Shown: piece after piece, positions 1 through 8,354 of the stretch | How the letters are laid out: every line of letters starts with the position of its first letter | Position numbering within the stretch: position 1 is the first letter of the stretch | DNA from: Microbacterium maritypicum MF109 | Lineage (GTDB): Bacteria; Actinomycetota; Actinomycetes; Actinomycetales; Microbacteriaceae | Direction of reading: 5' to 3' | Assembly: GCF_000455825.1 (NCBI RefSeq) | Contig: NZ_ATAO01000157.1 | Span: 1 to 64,000, forward strand | Length of the DNA: 64,000 bases | Program-made: the position numbers and the translations under genes | Notes under the pieces: generated by a model | Databases searched by the model: none | Seen by the model: only the letters and a program-made list of their open reading frames with translations | Told to the model about the DNA's origin: nothing

Positions 1-28
1 TGGGCTCGGAGATGTGTATAAGAGACAG
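1..28 (+). other. Residual Nextera sequencing adapter
   Basis: The first 28 bases equal the 3' end of the Illumina Nextera read-2 adapter, including the 19-base mosaic end AGATGTGTATAAGAGACAG. This is library sequence left on a contig end, not chromosome. A reading frame that starts inside it begins with the peptide MCIRDR, a known adapter artefact. Genomic sequence begins at about base 29. Confidence 0.97.
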
Positions 29-44
29 GAGGCGGGGAGTCGGG

Positions 45-515
45 TCAGCGGAGGGCATTCTCGCGGATGTCGGCGAGCGCGTTCATGAACCCTTCCGAAC
101 ATCCGCTGGATCCCGCGAGTCGGTCGACCACGATGTCGTCGAGCGGCGTGCCCACCACCTCTCTCGGGAGGGCATCAGCGAACCGCTGTTGATACCCCAG
201 CGATATCTCGTCATCTGCCGGCGTGGTGATGTCGACGTCTGTGACGATGCCGTTCTCGATGGTGAGAGTCACGTCGTGATGGGACGGGAGCGAGCCATAC
301 CAGCCGCGTGCGGAGTACTCTCCGTCACGATAGGTGTCCGTGGTCACGGTGTCTCCCTCGACCCTCGGTGGTGCTGATGGTGCCGAGACATCGGGCCGTG
401 CATCGTCTGATCCGGCGCACGCGGCGATCGAGACGGCCGATGCCACGATGCCGACAGCAGCGGCGACCCGGCGCCCGACTTTCGTGGGGCGTTGCGGGGA
501 AGCGGTGCGGGCCAT
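45..515 (-). CDS. Lipoprotein with degenerate FMN-binding-like domain
   Basis: A 156-residue predicted lipoprotein. A signal peptide ends in the lipobox IAAC, with Cys33 as the lipidation site, followed by a low-complexity linker. The rest (about residues 60-155) resembles the small FMN-binding domain of RnfG/NqrC-like proteins: a YRDGEY opening, VTLTIENGIVTDVDI, and a C-terminal helix SEGFMNALADI. The usual SGAT(S/T) motif, whose Thr carries covalent FMN in the family, reads GSSGCS here, so flavin attachment is doubtful. The ATG is six bases downstream of a TACCGT -10 box, so the message is probably leaderless. The gene lies at the contig end and its downstream neighbour is unknown. Family assignment is inference from motif order. 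Confidence 0.7.
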   Translation of the reverse strand: MARTASPQRPTKVGRRVAAAVGIVASAVSIAACAGSDDARPDVSAPSAPPRVEGDTVTTDTYRDGEYSARGWYGSLPSHHDVTLTIENGIVTDVDITTPADDEISLGYQQRFADALPREVVGTPLDDIVVDRLAGSSGCSEGFMNALADIRENALR

Positions 516-671
516 GTTTCGACGGTACGCCCGTACCTCATCGCTTGGGGTGCTCTGCTGTTACCTGGATAGGTGGCCCCTGGTGCTGCGTTGCGGCGGG
601 CGGGACTGACCGCTTATCCGTGTAACGACAGTCACTCCCAGGTGCTGATGGATGGTCATAATGTCGATCCC

Positions 672-1556
672 ATGACGAACACTCACCTCACCCTGAACAA
701 CGGCGTCGAGATGCCCGCATTGGGTTTCGGCGTCTTCCAGACGCCACCGGACGAAACGGTCGAGGCTGTCTCTTCCGCCCTCTCCACGGGGTACCGTCTC
801 ATCGATACCGCCGCCGCATACGCCAACGAGCGAGGAGTGGGCGACGCCATCAAAGCGTCCGGTCTTTCCCGCGACGACGTGTTCATCGAGTCGAAGGTCT
901 GGATCAGCGACTACGGCTACGACCAGACGCTGCACGCATTCGAGAAGAGCGCCCGCAAGCTCCAGGTCGACGTCATCGACCTCTTCATCCTCCACCAGGC
1001 CCTCCCCGGTGAGTTCGACAAGACCATCGCCGCCTACACGGCGCTGGAGACTCTCCTCGCCGAGGGCAAGGTCCGCGCCATCGGCGTGAGCAACTTCATG
1101 GTCGACCACCTCACGACGCTGCTCGCGCAGACCGAGATCGTGCCGGCGGTGAACCAGATCGAGGTGCACCCGTACTTCCAGCAGCGCGAGCTGCAGGCGT
1201 TCGGCAAGGACCGCGGCATCCTCCCACAGGCCTGGTCGCCCATCGGCGGCATCACGTCCTACCGAGGGGACGATTCCCAGAGCACGTTCAACGACCCCGT
1301 CATCGTCGCCATCGCCGACGCGCATGGAAAGTCGGCAGCGCAGGTGATGCTCCGCTGGCACATCCAGAACGGCGTCCAGGCCATCCCCAAGTCGGTGAAG
1401 CCTGCTCGTATTGCGGAGAACTTCGATGTGTTCGACTTCGAACTCACCCACGACGAGATCGCTCGCATTGACGCTCTCGATACCGGCGTTCGCGGGGGCC
1501 CGGAGCCCGAGGTCATCACGCTCGAGGCGTTCGGTCGCGATATCCCGGAGAACTGA
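672..1556 (+). CDS. Aldo/keto reductase (2,5-diketogluconate reductase type)
   Basis: A 294-residue NADPH-dependent aldo/keto reductase that reduces carbonyl groups of small aldehydes, ketones or sugar acids; the substrate cannot be read from sequence. The catalytic tetrad is visible: Asp45 and Tyr50 in DTAAAY, Lys75 in ESKVW and His108 in FILHQ. The C-terminal half carries the AIPKSV cofactor-binding segment. Several in-frame ATGs lie upstream, but this start begins the conserved N-terminus (TLNNGVEMPALGFG) and sits seven bases after a TAATGT -10 box with no Shine-Dalgarno, suggesting a leaderless mRNA. One base separates its stop from the next gene, so the two are co-transcribed. Confidence 0.92.
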   Translation: MTNTHLTLNNGVEMPALGFGVFQTPPDETVEAVSSALSTGYRLIDTAAAYANERGVGDAIKASGLSRDDVFIESKVWISDYGYDQTLHAFEKSARKLQVDVIDLFILHQALPGEFDKTIAAYTALETLLAEGKVRAIGVSNFMVDHLTTLLAQTEIVPAVNQIEVHPYFQQRELQAFGKDRGILPQAWSPIGGITSYRGDDSQSTFNDPVIVAIADAHGKSAAQVMLRWHIQNGVQAIPKSVKPARIAENFDVFDFELTHDEIARIDALDTGVRGGPEPEVITLEAFGRDIPEN

Positions 1557-1557
1557 C

Positions 1558-2313
1558 ATGACCGCGACGTCCACGGTTCTCGTCGTGGGGGCGACCGGAA
1601 GCATTGGCGTGCACGTCGTCCGCGAGGCTCTCACGAGAGGACGACACGTGCGCGCGTTGGTGCGTGACGCATCTCGCGCCGCGCGGGTCCCGGAGGGCGC
1701 GGAGATCGTCATCGGCGATCTCACCTCGGCCGAGACGCTGGCGGACGCTGTCGCCGGGGTCGGCTCCGTGGTCTTCGTCCACGGCTCCCATGGTGGCCGT
1801 GGTGTCGCAGAGAAGGTCGACTACGGAGCAGTGGCCAACGTGCTCACTGTGCTCGACGGACGCCCTGTGCGCATCGCCCTGATGACCGCTGTCGGCACGA
1901 CGGATCGGGCGAACGAAGGTCACGACTGGAAACGGAGGGCCGAGCGCCTCGTCCGCGCGTCCGGCAACCGGTACACGGTCGTCCGCCCCGGCTGGTTCGA
2001 CTACAACGCACCGGACGAGCGCCACATCGTCTTCCGCCAAGGGGACCAGTACAGCACGGCCTCGCCGGCAGACGGGGTCATCGCCCGCGACCAGATCGCG
2101 CGCGTGCTGCTCGACTGTCTGGAGATCGACGCGGCGGACCACCGAACCCTTGAATTGGTCGCGGAGCGGGGGGCAGCGCAGGAGGACCTGGCCCCCGAGT
2201 TCGAGGCGCTCGTCCGAGATACTGGAATCGACGGCGCACTCGACATGCCGAACATGCCTCTCACCGACGAACCGGCCACCGTGCGGGACGACCTGAGCCG
2301 GCTCGGCCGGTAG
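1558..2313 (+). CDS. NAD(P)-binding atypical SDR (NmrA-like)
   Basis: A 251-residue Rossmann protein of the atypical short-chain dehydrogenase group (NAD(P)H-binding, NmrA/YwnB-like). The N-terminal dinucleotide motif is G11ATG14SIG17, followed by a basic Arg-rich turn expected for NADP(H). It lacks the YxxxK pair of classical SDRs, so it may be a redox sensor or a reductase of unknown substrate. The start is one base after the stop of the aldo/keto reductase, and the regulator gene follows 84 bases downstream, so the three probably form a small redox operon. The coupling is seen; the function is inference. Confidence 0.85.
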   Translation: MTATSTVLVVGATGSIGVHVVREALTRGRHVRALVRDASRAARVPEGAEIVIGDLTSAETLADAVAGVGSVVFVHGSHGGRGVAEKVDYGAVANVLTVLDGRPVRIALMTAVGTTDRANEGHDWKRRAERLVRASGNRYTVVRPGWFDYNAPDERHIVFRQGDQYSTASPADGVIARDQIARVLLDCLEIDAADHRTLELVAERGAAQEDLAPEFEALVRDTGIDGALDMPNMPLTDEPATVRDDLSRLGR

Positions 2314-2397
2314 CTCGTCGACCGGCGGCTCGTGAGCGCCGCCGGTCGGTACGTATCCGCACACGACACCCATCCACACACGACGGGAAGGCACGAC

Positions 2398-3267
2398 GTG
2401 GCAGGCATGACACAACGAGCCGAGGTGAGTGAGTTCCTCTCCACGCGGCGAGCACGACTCACCCCGGAGCAGGCCGGCATCATCGGCGGAGGCCGACGAC
2501 GTGTCACCGGTCTCCGCCGCGAAGAGGTGGCCATGTTGGCCGGGATGAGCGTCGACTATTACGCCAGGATGGAGCGCGGCAACCTGTCCGGCGTCTCCCC
2601 GGAAGTGCTCGAGTCGCTCGGTCGCGCACTCCACCTCGACGACGCCGAGCTCGCCCACCTCCATGACCTCGCCCGAAACGCCGCCCCGAACCGTTCTGCA
2701 CGCGCACGTCCGCGGGCTGCGACGCCCGTCATCCGGCCCGCGCTTCAGCGACTCCTGGACAGCATCAGCGTTCCCGCCTACATCTCGAACGCACGCAAGG
2801 ACTTCCTCGCCGTGAACGTCATCGGTCGGGCCGTCTTCGCGCCGATTCTGGACGACGCCGCCAATCAGCGCAACAACGCCCGCTACACGTTCTTCAACCC
2901 CGCTGCGCAGAACTTCTACGTCGATTGGGAGTCCGGGGCCAACAGCATCGTCGCCTCACTCAGAATCGAAGCGGGACGCAACCCGCACGACAAGGACCTC
3001 ACCGATCTGATCGGCGAACTCGTCACGCGTAGTGACGTCTTCCGTACGCGCTGGGCAGCCCACGATGTTCGCTTCCACCGCACCGGAAGCAAACGGATCC
3101 ACCATCCGGACGTCGGGGCGCTCCTCTTCGACTACGAGGGTTTCGAGCTGCCTGCGGATCCCGGGCTCGTCATGTTCACCATGACCCCCTCGCCGGGCGG
3201 CCCCACCGAAGAGCGTCTCCGATTGCTGGGGAGTCTGTCCGCCATGGAGAGCGCTCAGTCGGAGTGA
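2398..3267 (+). CDS. XRE-family regulator with MmyB-like ligand domain
   Basis: A 289-residue transcription factor. The N-terminal helix-turn-helix (about residues 30-85) has the signature GLRREEVAMLAGMS followed by YYARMERG, typical of MmyB-type regulators in actinobacteria. The C-terminal part (about 115-285) matches the MmyB ligand-binding domain, thought to bind a small hydrophobic ligand. Such regulators usually control adjacent oxidoreductase genes, which fits the two reductases upstream. I chose GTG at 2398 because GGGAAGG lies six bases upstream; an ATG nine bases later (2407) is possible but too far from that ribosome site. Confidence 0.9.
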   Translation: MAGMTQRAEVSEFLSTRRARLTPEQAGIIGGGRRRVTGLRREEVAMLAGMSVDYYARMERGNLSGVSPEVLESLGRALHLDDAELAHLHDLARNAAPNRSARARPRAATPVIRPALQRLLDSISVPAYISNARKDFLAVNVIGRAVFAPILDDAANQRNNARYTFFNPAAQNFYVDWESGANSIVASLRIEAGRNPHDKDLTDLIGELVTRSDVFRTRWAAHDVRFHRTGSKRIHHPDVGALLFDYEGFELPADPGLVMFTMTPSPGGPTEERLRLLGSLSAMESAQSE

Positions 3268-3344
3268 TCCACCGACGTCGAGCGGGCCCGGTGCTCGCCA
3301 TGACGCGGGTCCGAAGCCCCACTAGTGCTCGCCGTCCTGTGTAC

Positions 3345-3376
3345 GAGAAAAGCCGCCTGAAACCAGGCGGCTTTCT
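3345..3376. terminator. Bidirectional hairpin terminator
   Basis: GAGAAAAGCCGCCTG and CAGGCGGCTTTCTC form a long stem around the loop AAAC, with A-rich and T-rich flanks. It sits between the plus-strand MmyB regulator and the minus-strand tRNA gene and can serve both. The 3268-3344 stretch shows nothing else. Confidence 0.85.
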
Positions 3377-3429
3377 CATACTCGGATGGACTTCGTATGA
3401 ATTGACGTTCCATTCGCGTACAACGTGTG

Positions 3430-3502
3430 TGCCCCCGACAGGAGTCGAACCTGCGACCTACGGTACCGGAAACCGGCGCTCTATCCACTGAGCTACGGAG
3501 GC
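3430..3502 (-). tRNA. tRNA-Arg (anticodon CCG)
   Basis: A 73-base cloverleaf read on the minus strand: the acceptor arm GCCTCCG pairs with CGGGGGC (one G-T pair), D arm GCTC...GAGC, anticodon loop TTCCGGT with anticodon CCG reading CGG arginine codons, and T arm with GGTTCGA. Discriminator base A; CCA is not encoded. No intron. Nearest neighbours are an SGNH hydrolase gene on the same strand and a terminator. Confidence 0.95.
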
Positions 3503-3518
3503 GTACCGATCGACAATA

Positions 3519-4334
3519 TCACTCGTCGGGGGTGGTCTCCGACCCACCGGCCACGGTGACGGGCGCGGCGCGCAGTTCGTCCAGCGCCGCAGCGAGCTTC
3601 TCGGCCAGATAACGGTGGCCGTCCGTGGAGGGATGCTGGCGTCCCGCGTCCACGTCGATCACGTCGAGGTAGTTCTGCGGGGTGATCCAGTCCTGGGCGA
3701 TGGGGGAGATGTACCACCAGCCGCGTGCGGCGGCGAGCTCGGAGAGATCCGCGTCGATACGCGCGGTGGCCGTGCCCACGGGGAGCTCGTGCGGCGCCGG
3801 ACCGAGCACCACGATCGTCGCCTCCGGGTAGGTGGCGGCCATCGCGTCCCACGCGGCGTTGACGGCCTCGCGGTACCCGGCGACACCCTGTGCGCGGTCG
3901 TTGATGGACCCCTGGAGGATGACGAGATCCGGCGAGAGGGACGGGTCGAGGGCGGCGATCCGCTCGCCGAAGGAGGGGCCGTCGATCCCGGGCTTCAGGT
4001 ATCCGCTCCCGCGGACTCCGTTCACGACGGTTTCGCCGTCGAGCAGGTCCGCCAACAGGTAGGCGTAGCCGAGGGTCGGGACGGTCGCCGCCGAACCGTA
4101 GGTCCAGGAGTCGCCGAACACCAGCACGGTCGGATGCTCCGGCAGGACGAGCGGCGCCGGAGCGATGACCGCCGAGGGGCCGGATGCCGCATCGGCGGGT
4201 GCGCTGATCGGAGTCGTGGAGGGCGCCGGGATCCATGGCCGCCACACGCCGAGGACCACTGCCGCGACGGCGATGAGCAGGCCGGCGGCGATACCGGCGG
4301 CGCCCACTCGGCGACGGGTGGCGGGCGGCTTCAT
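3519..4334 (-). CDS. Secreted SGNH/GDSL-type hydrolase
   Basis: A 271-residue lipase/esterase-like protein with a single N-terminal membrane segment (about residues 10-30), which is either a signal peptide or an anchor, so the enzyme acts outside the membrane. SGNH blocks are visible: FGDS with nucleophile Ser76, a Gly in GVRGSG, GSIND (block III Asn) and DGH with Asp238 and His240 completing the triad. Substrate unknown; carbohydrate esterase or lipase activity are both possible. I chose the ATG at 4334 over an in-frame ATG 18 bases upstream because TACTCT lies exactly six bases before it, a leaderless arrangement. Divergent from argS. Confidence 0.85.
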   Translation of the reverse strand: MKPPATRRRVGAAGIAAGLLIAVAAVVLGVWRPWIPAPSTTPISAPADAASGPSAVIAPAPLVLPEHPTVLVFGDSWTYGSAATVPTLGYAYLLADLLDGETVVNGVRGSGYLKPGIDGPSFGERIAALDPSLSPDLVILQGSINDRAQGVAGYREAVNAAWDAMAATYPEATIVVLGPAPHELPVGTATARIDADLSELAAARGWWYISPIAQDWITPQNYLDVIDVDAGRQHPSTDGHRYLAEKLAAALDELRAAPVTVAGGSETTPDE

Positions 4335-4426
4335 GGCATGAGAGTAGATCACCGGAGGCCGAACGCAAATTCGGGGAGCCCCGCGCCGTCGGTCGTGACC
4401 TTCCGGCCCCGTAAACTGGGGAGGCT

Positions 4427-6091
4427 ATGAACCCCGAAACCCTCGCCGCAGCCGTCCTCGCCGTCCTCGCACCGATCGCCGAGGAACGACGTCCCGGCGA
4501 GCCGCTGGAGCTCTCCGCATCCGACATCGTGCTCGAGCGCCCCCGCAACCGCGACCACGGCGACTGGTCCTCGAACATCGCCATGCGCATGGCCAAGCCG
4601 TTCGGCACGAACCCGCGCGAGCTCGCGCAGCAGATCGTCGACGGCCTCGCCGACGTCGACGGCATCGCCAGCGCTGAGGTCGCCGGCCCCGGGTTCATCA
4701 ACATCCGTCTCGACGCCGCAGCGGCGGGTGCGCTGGCGAAGGTCATCGTCGATGCCGGCGCCGCCTACGGCACGAACACGTCGCAGGCGGGAGTGAGTGT
4801 GAACGTCGAGTTCGTGTCGGCGAACCCGACGGGACCGCTGCACATCGCCCACACGCGCTGGGCCGCCCTCGGCGACTCGATCGTGCGTCTACTCCTCGCG
4901 AGCGGTGCGAACGCCGTGCGTGAGTACTACATCAACGACGCCGGTGCGCAGATGGAGCGCTTCGCGAGCTCGGTGCTCGCGGCGGCGAAGGGCGAGCCCA
5001 CCCCCGAGGGCGGCTACCCGGGCGCGTACATCACGACCCTCGCCGGCCGTGTGCTCGAAGCGCGCCCCGATCTGCTGCAGCTTCCCGAGACCGAGCAGTC
5101 CGCCGTCGCGATGGAACTCGCGTACGAATTCCAGCTCACCGAGATCAAGAGCTCGCTGGACCGCTTCAATGTGCCGTTCGACGTCTGGTTCTCGGAGCGC
5201 ACGCTGCACGCCAAGGACGCGTCCGGCACGAGCCTGATCGACCAGGCCGTCGACCGTCTGCGCGAGCAGGGACACGTGTTCGACGACGAGGGCGCCGTGT
5301 GGGTGCGCACGACCGACTTCGGTGACGACAAGGATCGTGTCATCCGCCGGTCGAACGGCGAGTACACGTACTTCGCCGCCGACGCCGCCTACTACCTGAA
5401 CAAGGGCGACCGCGGCTTCCAGAACAAGATCTACCTTCTCGGCGCCGACCACCACGGTTACGTGCACCGCCTCAAGGCCGTCGCCGGAGCGGCAGGAGAG
5501 GACCCGGAGAAGAACGTCCAGGTGCTCATCGGCCAGATGGTGTCGATCAACGGTGCGCGCCTCAGCAAGCGTGCGGGAAACATCATCGAGATGGATGATC
5601 TGCTCGACTGGCTCGGTAGCGATGCGCTGCGATACTCGCTGGAGCGCTCGCCCGCCGACTCGCCGCTCGATCTCGACCCCGAGCTTCTGCAGAAGCGCAC
5701 GAACGACAATCCGGTGTTCTACGTGCAGTACGCCCACGCGCGTACCCACAACGTCGCACGCAACGCCGGCCAGTCCGGTGTGGACCGCTCGGAGTTCGCT
5801 CCCGAGACGCTCACGCACGAGACCGAGGCGGCGCTGCTCGGTGCGCTGCAGGAGTTCCCGCGCATCGTGGCGTTCGCCGCCGAGGTGCGCGAACCGCACC
5901 GTGTCGCCCGCTACCTCGAGGAGCTCGCCGGCCTGTACCACCGCTGGTACGACAACTGCCGCGTGATCCCGCTGAGCGAAGACCCGATCGAGAGCGTCCA
6001 CCGCACCCGGCTGTGGCTCAACGACGCCACCGGTCAGGTGCTGCGCAACGGACTCGAGCTCCTCGGCGTCTCCGCACCAGAGCGGATGTAG
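4427..6091 (+). CDS. argS: Arginyl-tRNA synthetase
   Basis: A 554-residue class I aminoacyl-tRNA synthetase that charges tRNA-Arg with arginine in the cytoplasm. The ArgRS N-terminal tRNA-recognition domain covers about residues 1-110. The HIGH signature reads HIAH (139-142) inside NPTGPLHIAHTR. The KMSKS loop is the divergent ArgRS form ending LSKRAGN. The C-terminal anticodon-binding domain (DALRP type) ends in the conserved LGVSAPERM. A TAAACT -10 box ends nine bases before the ATG, and GGGGAGG overlaps the expected start of the transcript. In corynebacteria argS precedes lysA; here five genes lie between them. Confidence 0.98.
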   Translation: MNPETLAAAVLAVLAPIAEERRPGEPLELSASDIVLERPRNRDHGDWSSNIAMRMAKPFGTNPRELAQQIVDGLADVDGIASAEVAGPGFINIRLDAAAAGALAKVIVDAGAAYGTNTSQAGVSVNVEFVSANPTGPLHIAHTRWAALGDSIVRLLLASGANAVREYYINDAGAQMERFASSVLAAAKGEPTPEGGYPGAYITTLAGRVLEARPDLLQLPETEQSAVAMELAYEFQLTEIKSSLDRFNVPFDVWFSERTLHAKDASGTSLIDQAVDRLREQGHVFDDEGAVWVRTTDFGDDKDRVIRRSNGEYTYFAADAAYYLNKGDRGFQNKIYLLGADHHGYVHRLKAVAGAAGEDPEKNVQVLIGQMVSINGARLSKRAGNIIEMDDLLDWLGSDALRYSLERSPADSPLDLDPELLQKRTNDNPVFYVQYAHARTHNVARNAGQSGVDRSEFAPETLTHETEAALLGALQEFPRIVAFAAEVREPHRVARYLEELAGLYHRWYDNCRVIPLSEDPIESVHRTRLWLNDATGQVLRNGLELLGVSAPERM

Positions 6092-6131
6092 TGCGGCTCG
6101 GCGTTCTTCTCGGTACGGCAGGATGGCAGGC

Positions 6132-6977
6132 ATGAGCGACGACAACCACACCCTGCCGTACCCCGACGCCGCCGCGGAGCATCCGACGCTCGTGATCCCC
6201 GGTTCCGCCTCCGCTCAGGTGGCGGCCGCGCCGCGCACACGGCCCCGCTGGCCATGGGTGCTGCTGATCGTGGTCGTCGTGCTCGCAGTGCTCGTGGTCG
6301 CTGCGGAACTCATCGCTCGCGCCGTGCTCCCCGGCGTCGTGCGGTCGATCGTCGTGGAACAGCTCGACCTGCCCGCCGACCAGCAGCTCGACGTCGAGAC
6401 GCAGGGGCTCCTGCTGCCGCAGCTGATCGGCGGCACCCTCGACACGCTGCGTCTGTCGACGGATTCGGTGACGTTGGAGGGCATCACGGGCGCCGTCGAT
6501 GTGACAGCGACGGACGTCCCGCTGCACGGCGGCGATCTGGGCGGCGCCTCCGGGACCATCCGCATCGATCAGGAGCAGTTCACGTCTCTGCTCGCCGGGA
6601 CCGATCTGCCCGTCGACTCCGTGGAGTTCGCCGCCCCGAACGCCACGGTGAGCGGGTCGATCAGCGTGCTCGGGGCCGCCGTTCCGCTGTCGCTCACGCT
6701 CACGCCCGGAACAACCGACGGCGACCTCGAGCTGACACCGGTGGCCGCGAGCATCGGCGGACTCGACATCGATCTCGACCGGGTCGCTTCCACTCTCGGA
6801 TCCCTCGGCGAAGGCCTGACCCAGCCGCAACGGGTGTGCATCGCCGATCAGCTACCCGCAGGCCTCGCCCTCACCGGTCTCGAGGTCGTCGACGGTGCGG
6901 CCGTGATCGATATCGATGTCGACGGGGCGATCGTCACCGACACCACGCTCCAGGACAAGGGCGTCTGCCCGAGCTGA
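6132..6977 (+). CDS. LmeA-family membrane-anchored lipid-binding-like protein
   Basis: A 281-residue protein of the LmeA/DUF2993 family. A Pro/Ala-rich cytoplasmic leader is followed by one transmembrane helix (about residues 37-62, WPWVLLIVVVVLAVLVV) and an extracytoplasmic beta-rich domain. In mycobacteria LmeA binds phospholipid and supports lipomannan maturation; whether that applies here is inference. An ATG at 6123 is also in frame, but AGGA eight bases upstream favours 6132. It follows argS on the same strand after a short gap and converges with the hydrolase operon. Confidence 0.78.
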   Translation: MSDDNHTLPYPDAAAEHPTLVIPGSASAQVAAAPRTRPRWPWVLLIVVVVLAVLVVAAELIARAVLPGVVRSIVVEQLDLPADQQLDVETQGLLLPQLIGGTLDTLRLSTDSVTLEGITGAVDVTATDVPLHGGDLGGASGTIRIDQEQFTSLLAGTDLPVDSVEFAAPNATVSGSISVLGAAVPLSLTLTPGTTDGDLELTPVAASIGGLDIDLDRVASTLGSLGEGLTQPQRVCIADQLPAGLALTGLEVVDGAAVIDIDVDGAIVTDTTLQDKGVCPS

Positions 6978-7020
6978 CCCCGAGTCGTCTTCCGGCGGCG
7001 CTCTGACCCGGTGTCCCGGG

Positions 7021-7770
7021 CTACGCGGGGTGAGGGGGCTCGTCGAGCGTCGCCTCGATGTGTCGGGCGAGCCACGAGGGACGCTGCAGGGGGATGCCGT
7101 GTCCGCAGTCGTCGACGACGCGCAGATCGCTGTGGGGGAGTGAAGTGTGGAGCAGAGCCGCTGAGCGCTTCATGAGCGACCTCTCCTTCCCCCCGACGAG
7201 GATCGACGCCGCTCCGGGATACGACCGCCAGGCTGGCGGTGGTGAGAATCGAAGGTTCTCCTCGACGGAGCGCAGCAGACTCGCCCGTGAGATGCCAACC
7301 GACGTACGCACGTAGTCGTCCAGGAGCTCGTCCGGGATGAACAGCTCCCGGGCCTGCATCCGGGCGAACCACTGCTTCTTCGCGAGGCCGGCGGTCGCGC
7401 CGAGAAGGGCGAGTGTGGGACGGGTCGCCCACATCGGAGCGGCCTGTGCGCTGACCACAACGACGTTCCGCACCCTCTCTGCGTGCTGAGCTGCGAGCTG
7501 CACGGTCAGCTGGGCGCCGAGCGAGAAGCCGACGACCGTGGCGGGTCTCCCGAGGTCGTCCAGCAGGCGGGCGAGGGCCGTGGTCGTGACCGCGTGAGAC
7601 ACATATGCCTCGTCGGTGCCGTGACCATGTCCGGGAAGATCGGGGACGACGATGCGCAGACCCTCGCCGAGGTGCGCGCGCAGCGGCTCCCACATCCACC
7701 CGGCGACACCTCCACCGTGCAGGAGCAGCAGGGGATGTCCGTCGCGTGCTCCGAAGCTCTCCACATGCAT
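7021..7770 (-). CDS. Alpha/beta hydrolase (downstream copy)
   Basis: A 249-residue alpha/beta-fold hydrolase. The oxyanion motif HGGG is at 18-21, the nucleophile elbow GFSLG contains Ser83, and His224 in CGHGIP completes the triad. The substrate is unknown; the small cap region suggests an esterase or lactonase. Last gene of a three-gene operon: its ATG lies two bases after the tetR stop. An upstream in-frame extension would run into tetR and has no conserved sequence. Converges with the LmeA-like gene across 43 bases that hold nothing recognisable. Confidence 0.88.
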   Translation of the reverse strand: MHVESFGARDGHPLLLLHGGGVAGWMWEPLRAHLGEGLRIVVPDLPGHGHGTDEAYVSHAVTTTALARLLDDLGRPATVVGFSLGAQLTVQLAAQHAERVRNVVVVSAQAAPMWATRPTLALLGATAGLAKKQWFARMQARELFIPDELLDDYVRTSVGISRASLLRSVEENLRFSPPPAWRSYPGAASILVGGKERSLMKRSAALLHTSLPHSDLRVVDDCGHGIPLQRPSWLARHIEATLDEPPHPA

Positions 7771-7772
7771 GG

Positions 7773-8354
7773 TCAGGTCCTCTCGAAGGTCTCGGCCATG
7801 CGGCCGATCGTGTCGATCGCGCGTTCGAGCTGCGCGGAGTCGAACGGTCCGAGCAGTCGAGCCGCCGAGAGGAGGCCGATCGACGCGCTCGAGAGCGCGA
7901 GGGCGAGCGCCTCGACGTCCACGTCCGCCACGATCTCGCCGCGCCGCTGCAGGCCGTGCAGCCACTCGACGACGCGTCGCTGCCGATCGCGATACCGGCC
8001 GTCCGTGATCTCCGCCACGTGCGCACCGAGGATGCCACGGTCGTCGAGGAACGCCGCTGTCATCAGCGCATCGGCACTCAGCGCGCGTGCGGAGGCGCGA
8101 TACGCAGAACTCAGGCGGGGTCGGTCGCCCAGTTCGCGGCTCACGCGGTCATTCATGCGCGTCGTCCCGCGCTGCAGGAGTGCATCGAGGATCTCCCGCT
8201 TGCCGCTGAATTCCAGATAGACCGCACCCTTGCCGATCCCGGCGCCGTCGGCGATCGACGATACGCTCACGCTGTCGAAGCCTTGCGCGAGCACCAGTCG
8301 TTCGGCCGCGTCGAGGATGCGCTCGCGACGGTCAGGGACGCGGGGTCTGGGCAT
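7773..8354 (-). CDS. TetR/AcrR-family transcriptional regulator
   Basis: A 193-residue one-component repressor. The N-terminal TetR helix-turn-helix (about residues 10-55) shows RERILDAAERLV followed by SVSSIADGAGIGKGAVYLEFSG. The remaining helices form the ligand-binding and dimerisation domain. The start is set by GGAG upstream of the ATG, and the gene overlaps the end of the upstream hydrolase gene by 23 bases. Sandwiched between two hydrolase genes, it most likely controls this operon through the palindrome at 9243-9280 and senses a substrate or product of the hydrolases. Regulation is inference from position. Confidence 0.92.
   Translation of the reverse strand: MPRPRVPDRRERILDAAERLVLAQGFDSVSVSSIADGAGIGKGAVYLEFSGKREILDALLQRGTTRMNDRVSRELGDRPRLSSAYRASARALSADALMTAAFLDDRGILGAHVAEITDGRYRDRQRRVVEWLHGLQRRGEIVADVDVEALALALSSASIGLLSAARLLGPFDSAQLERAIDTIGRMAETFERT

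Noticed and set aside
12..377. Plus-strand reading frame starting MCIRDR
   Set aside because: Its start lies in the sequencing adapter, and the body is the antisense of the lipoprotein gene.
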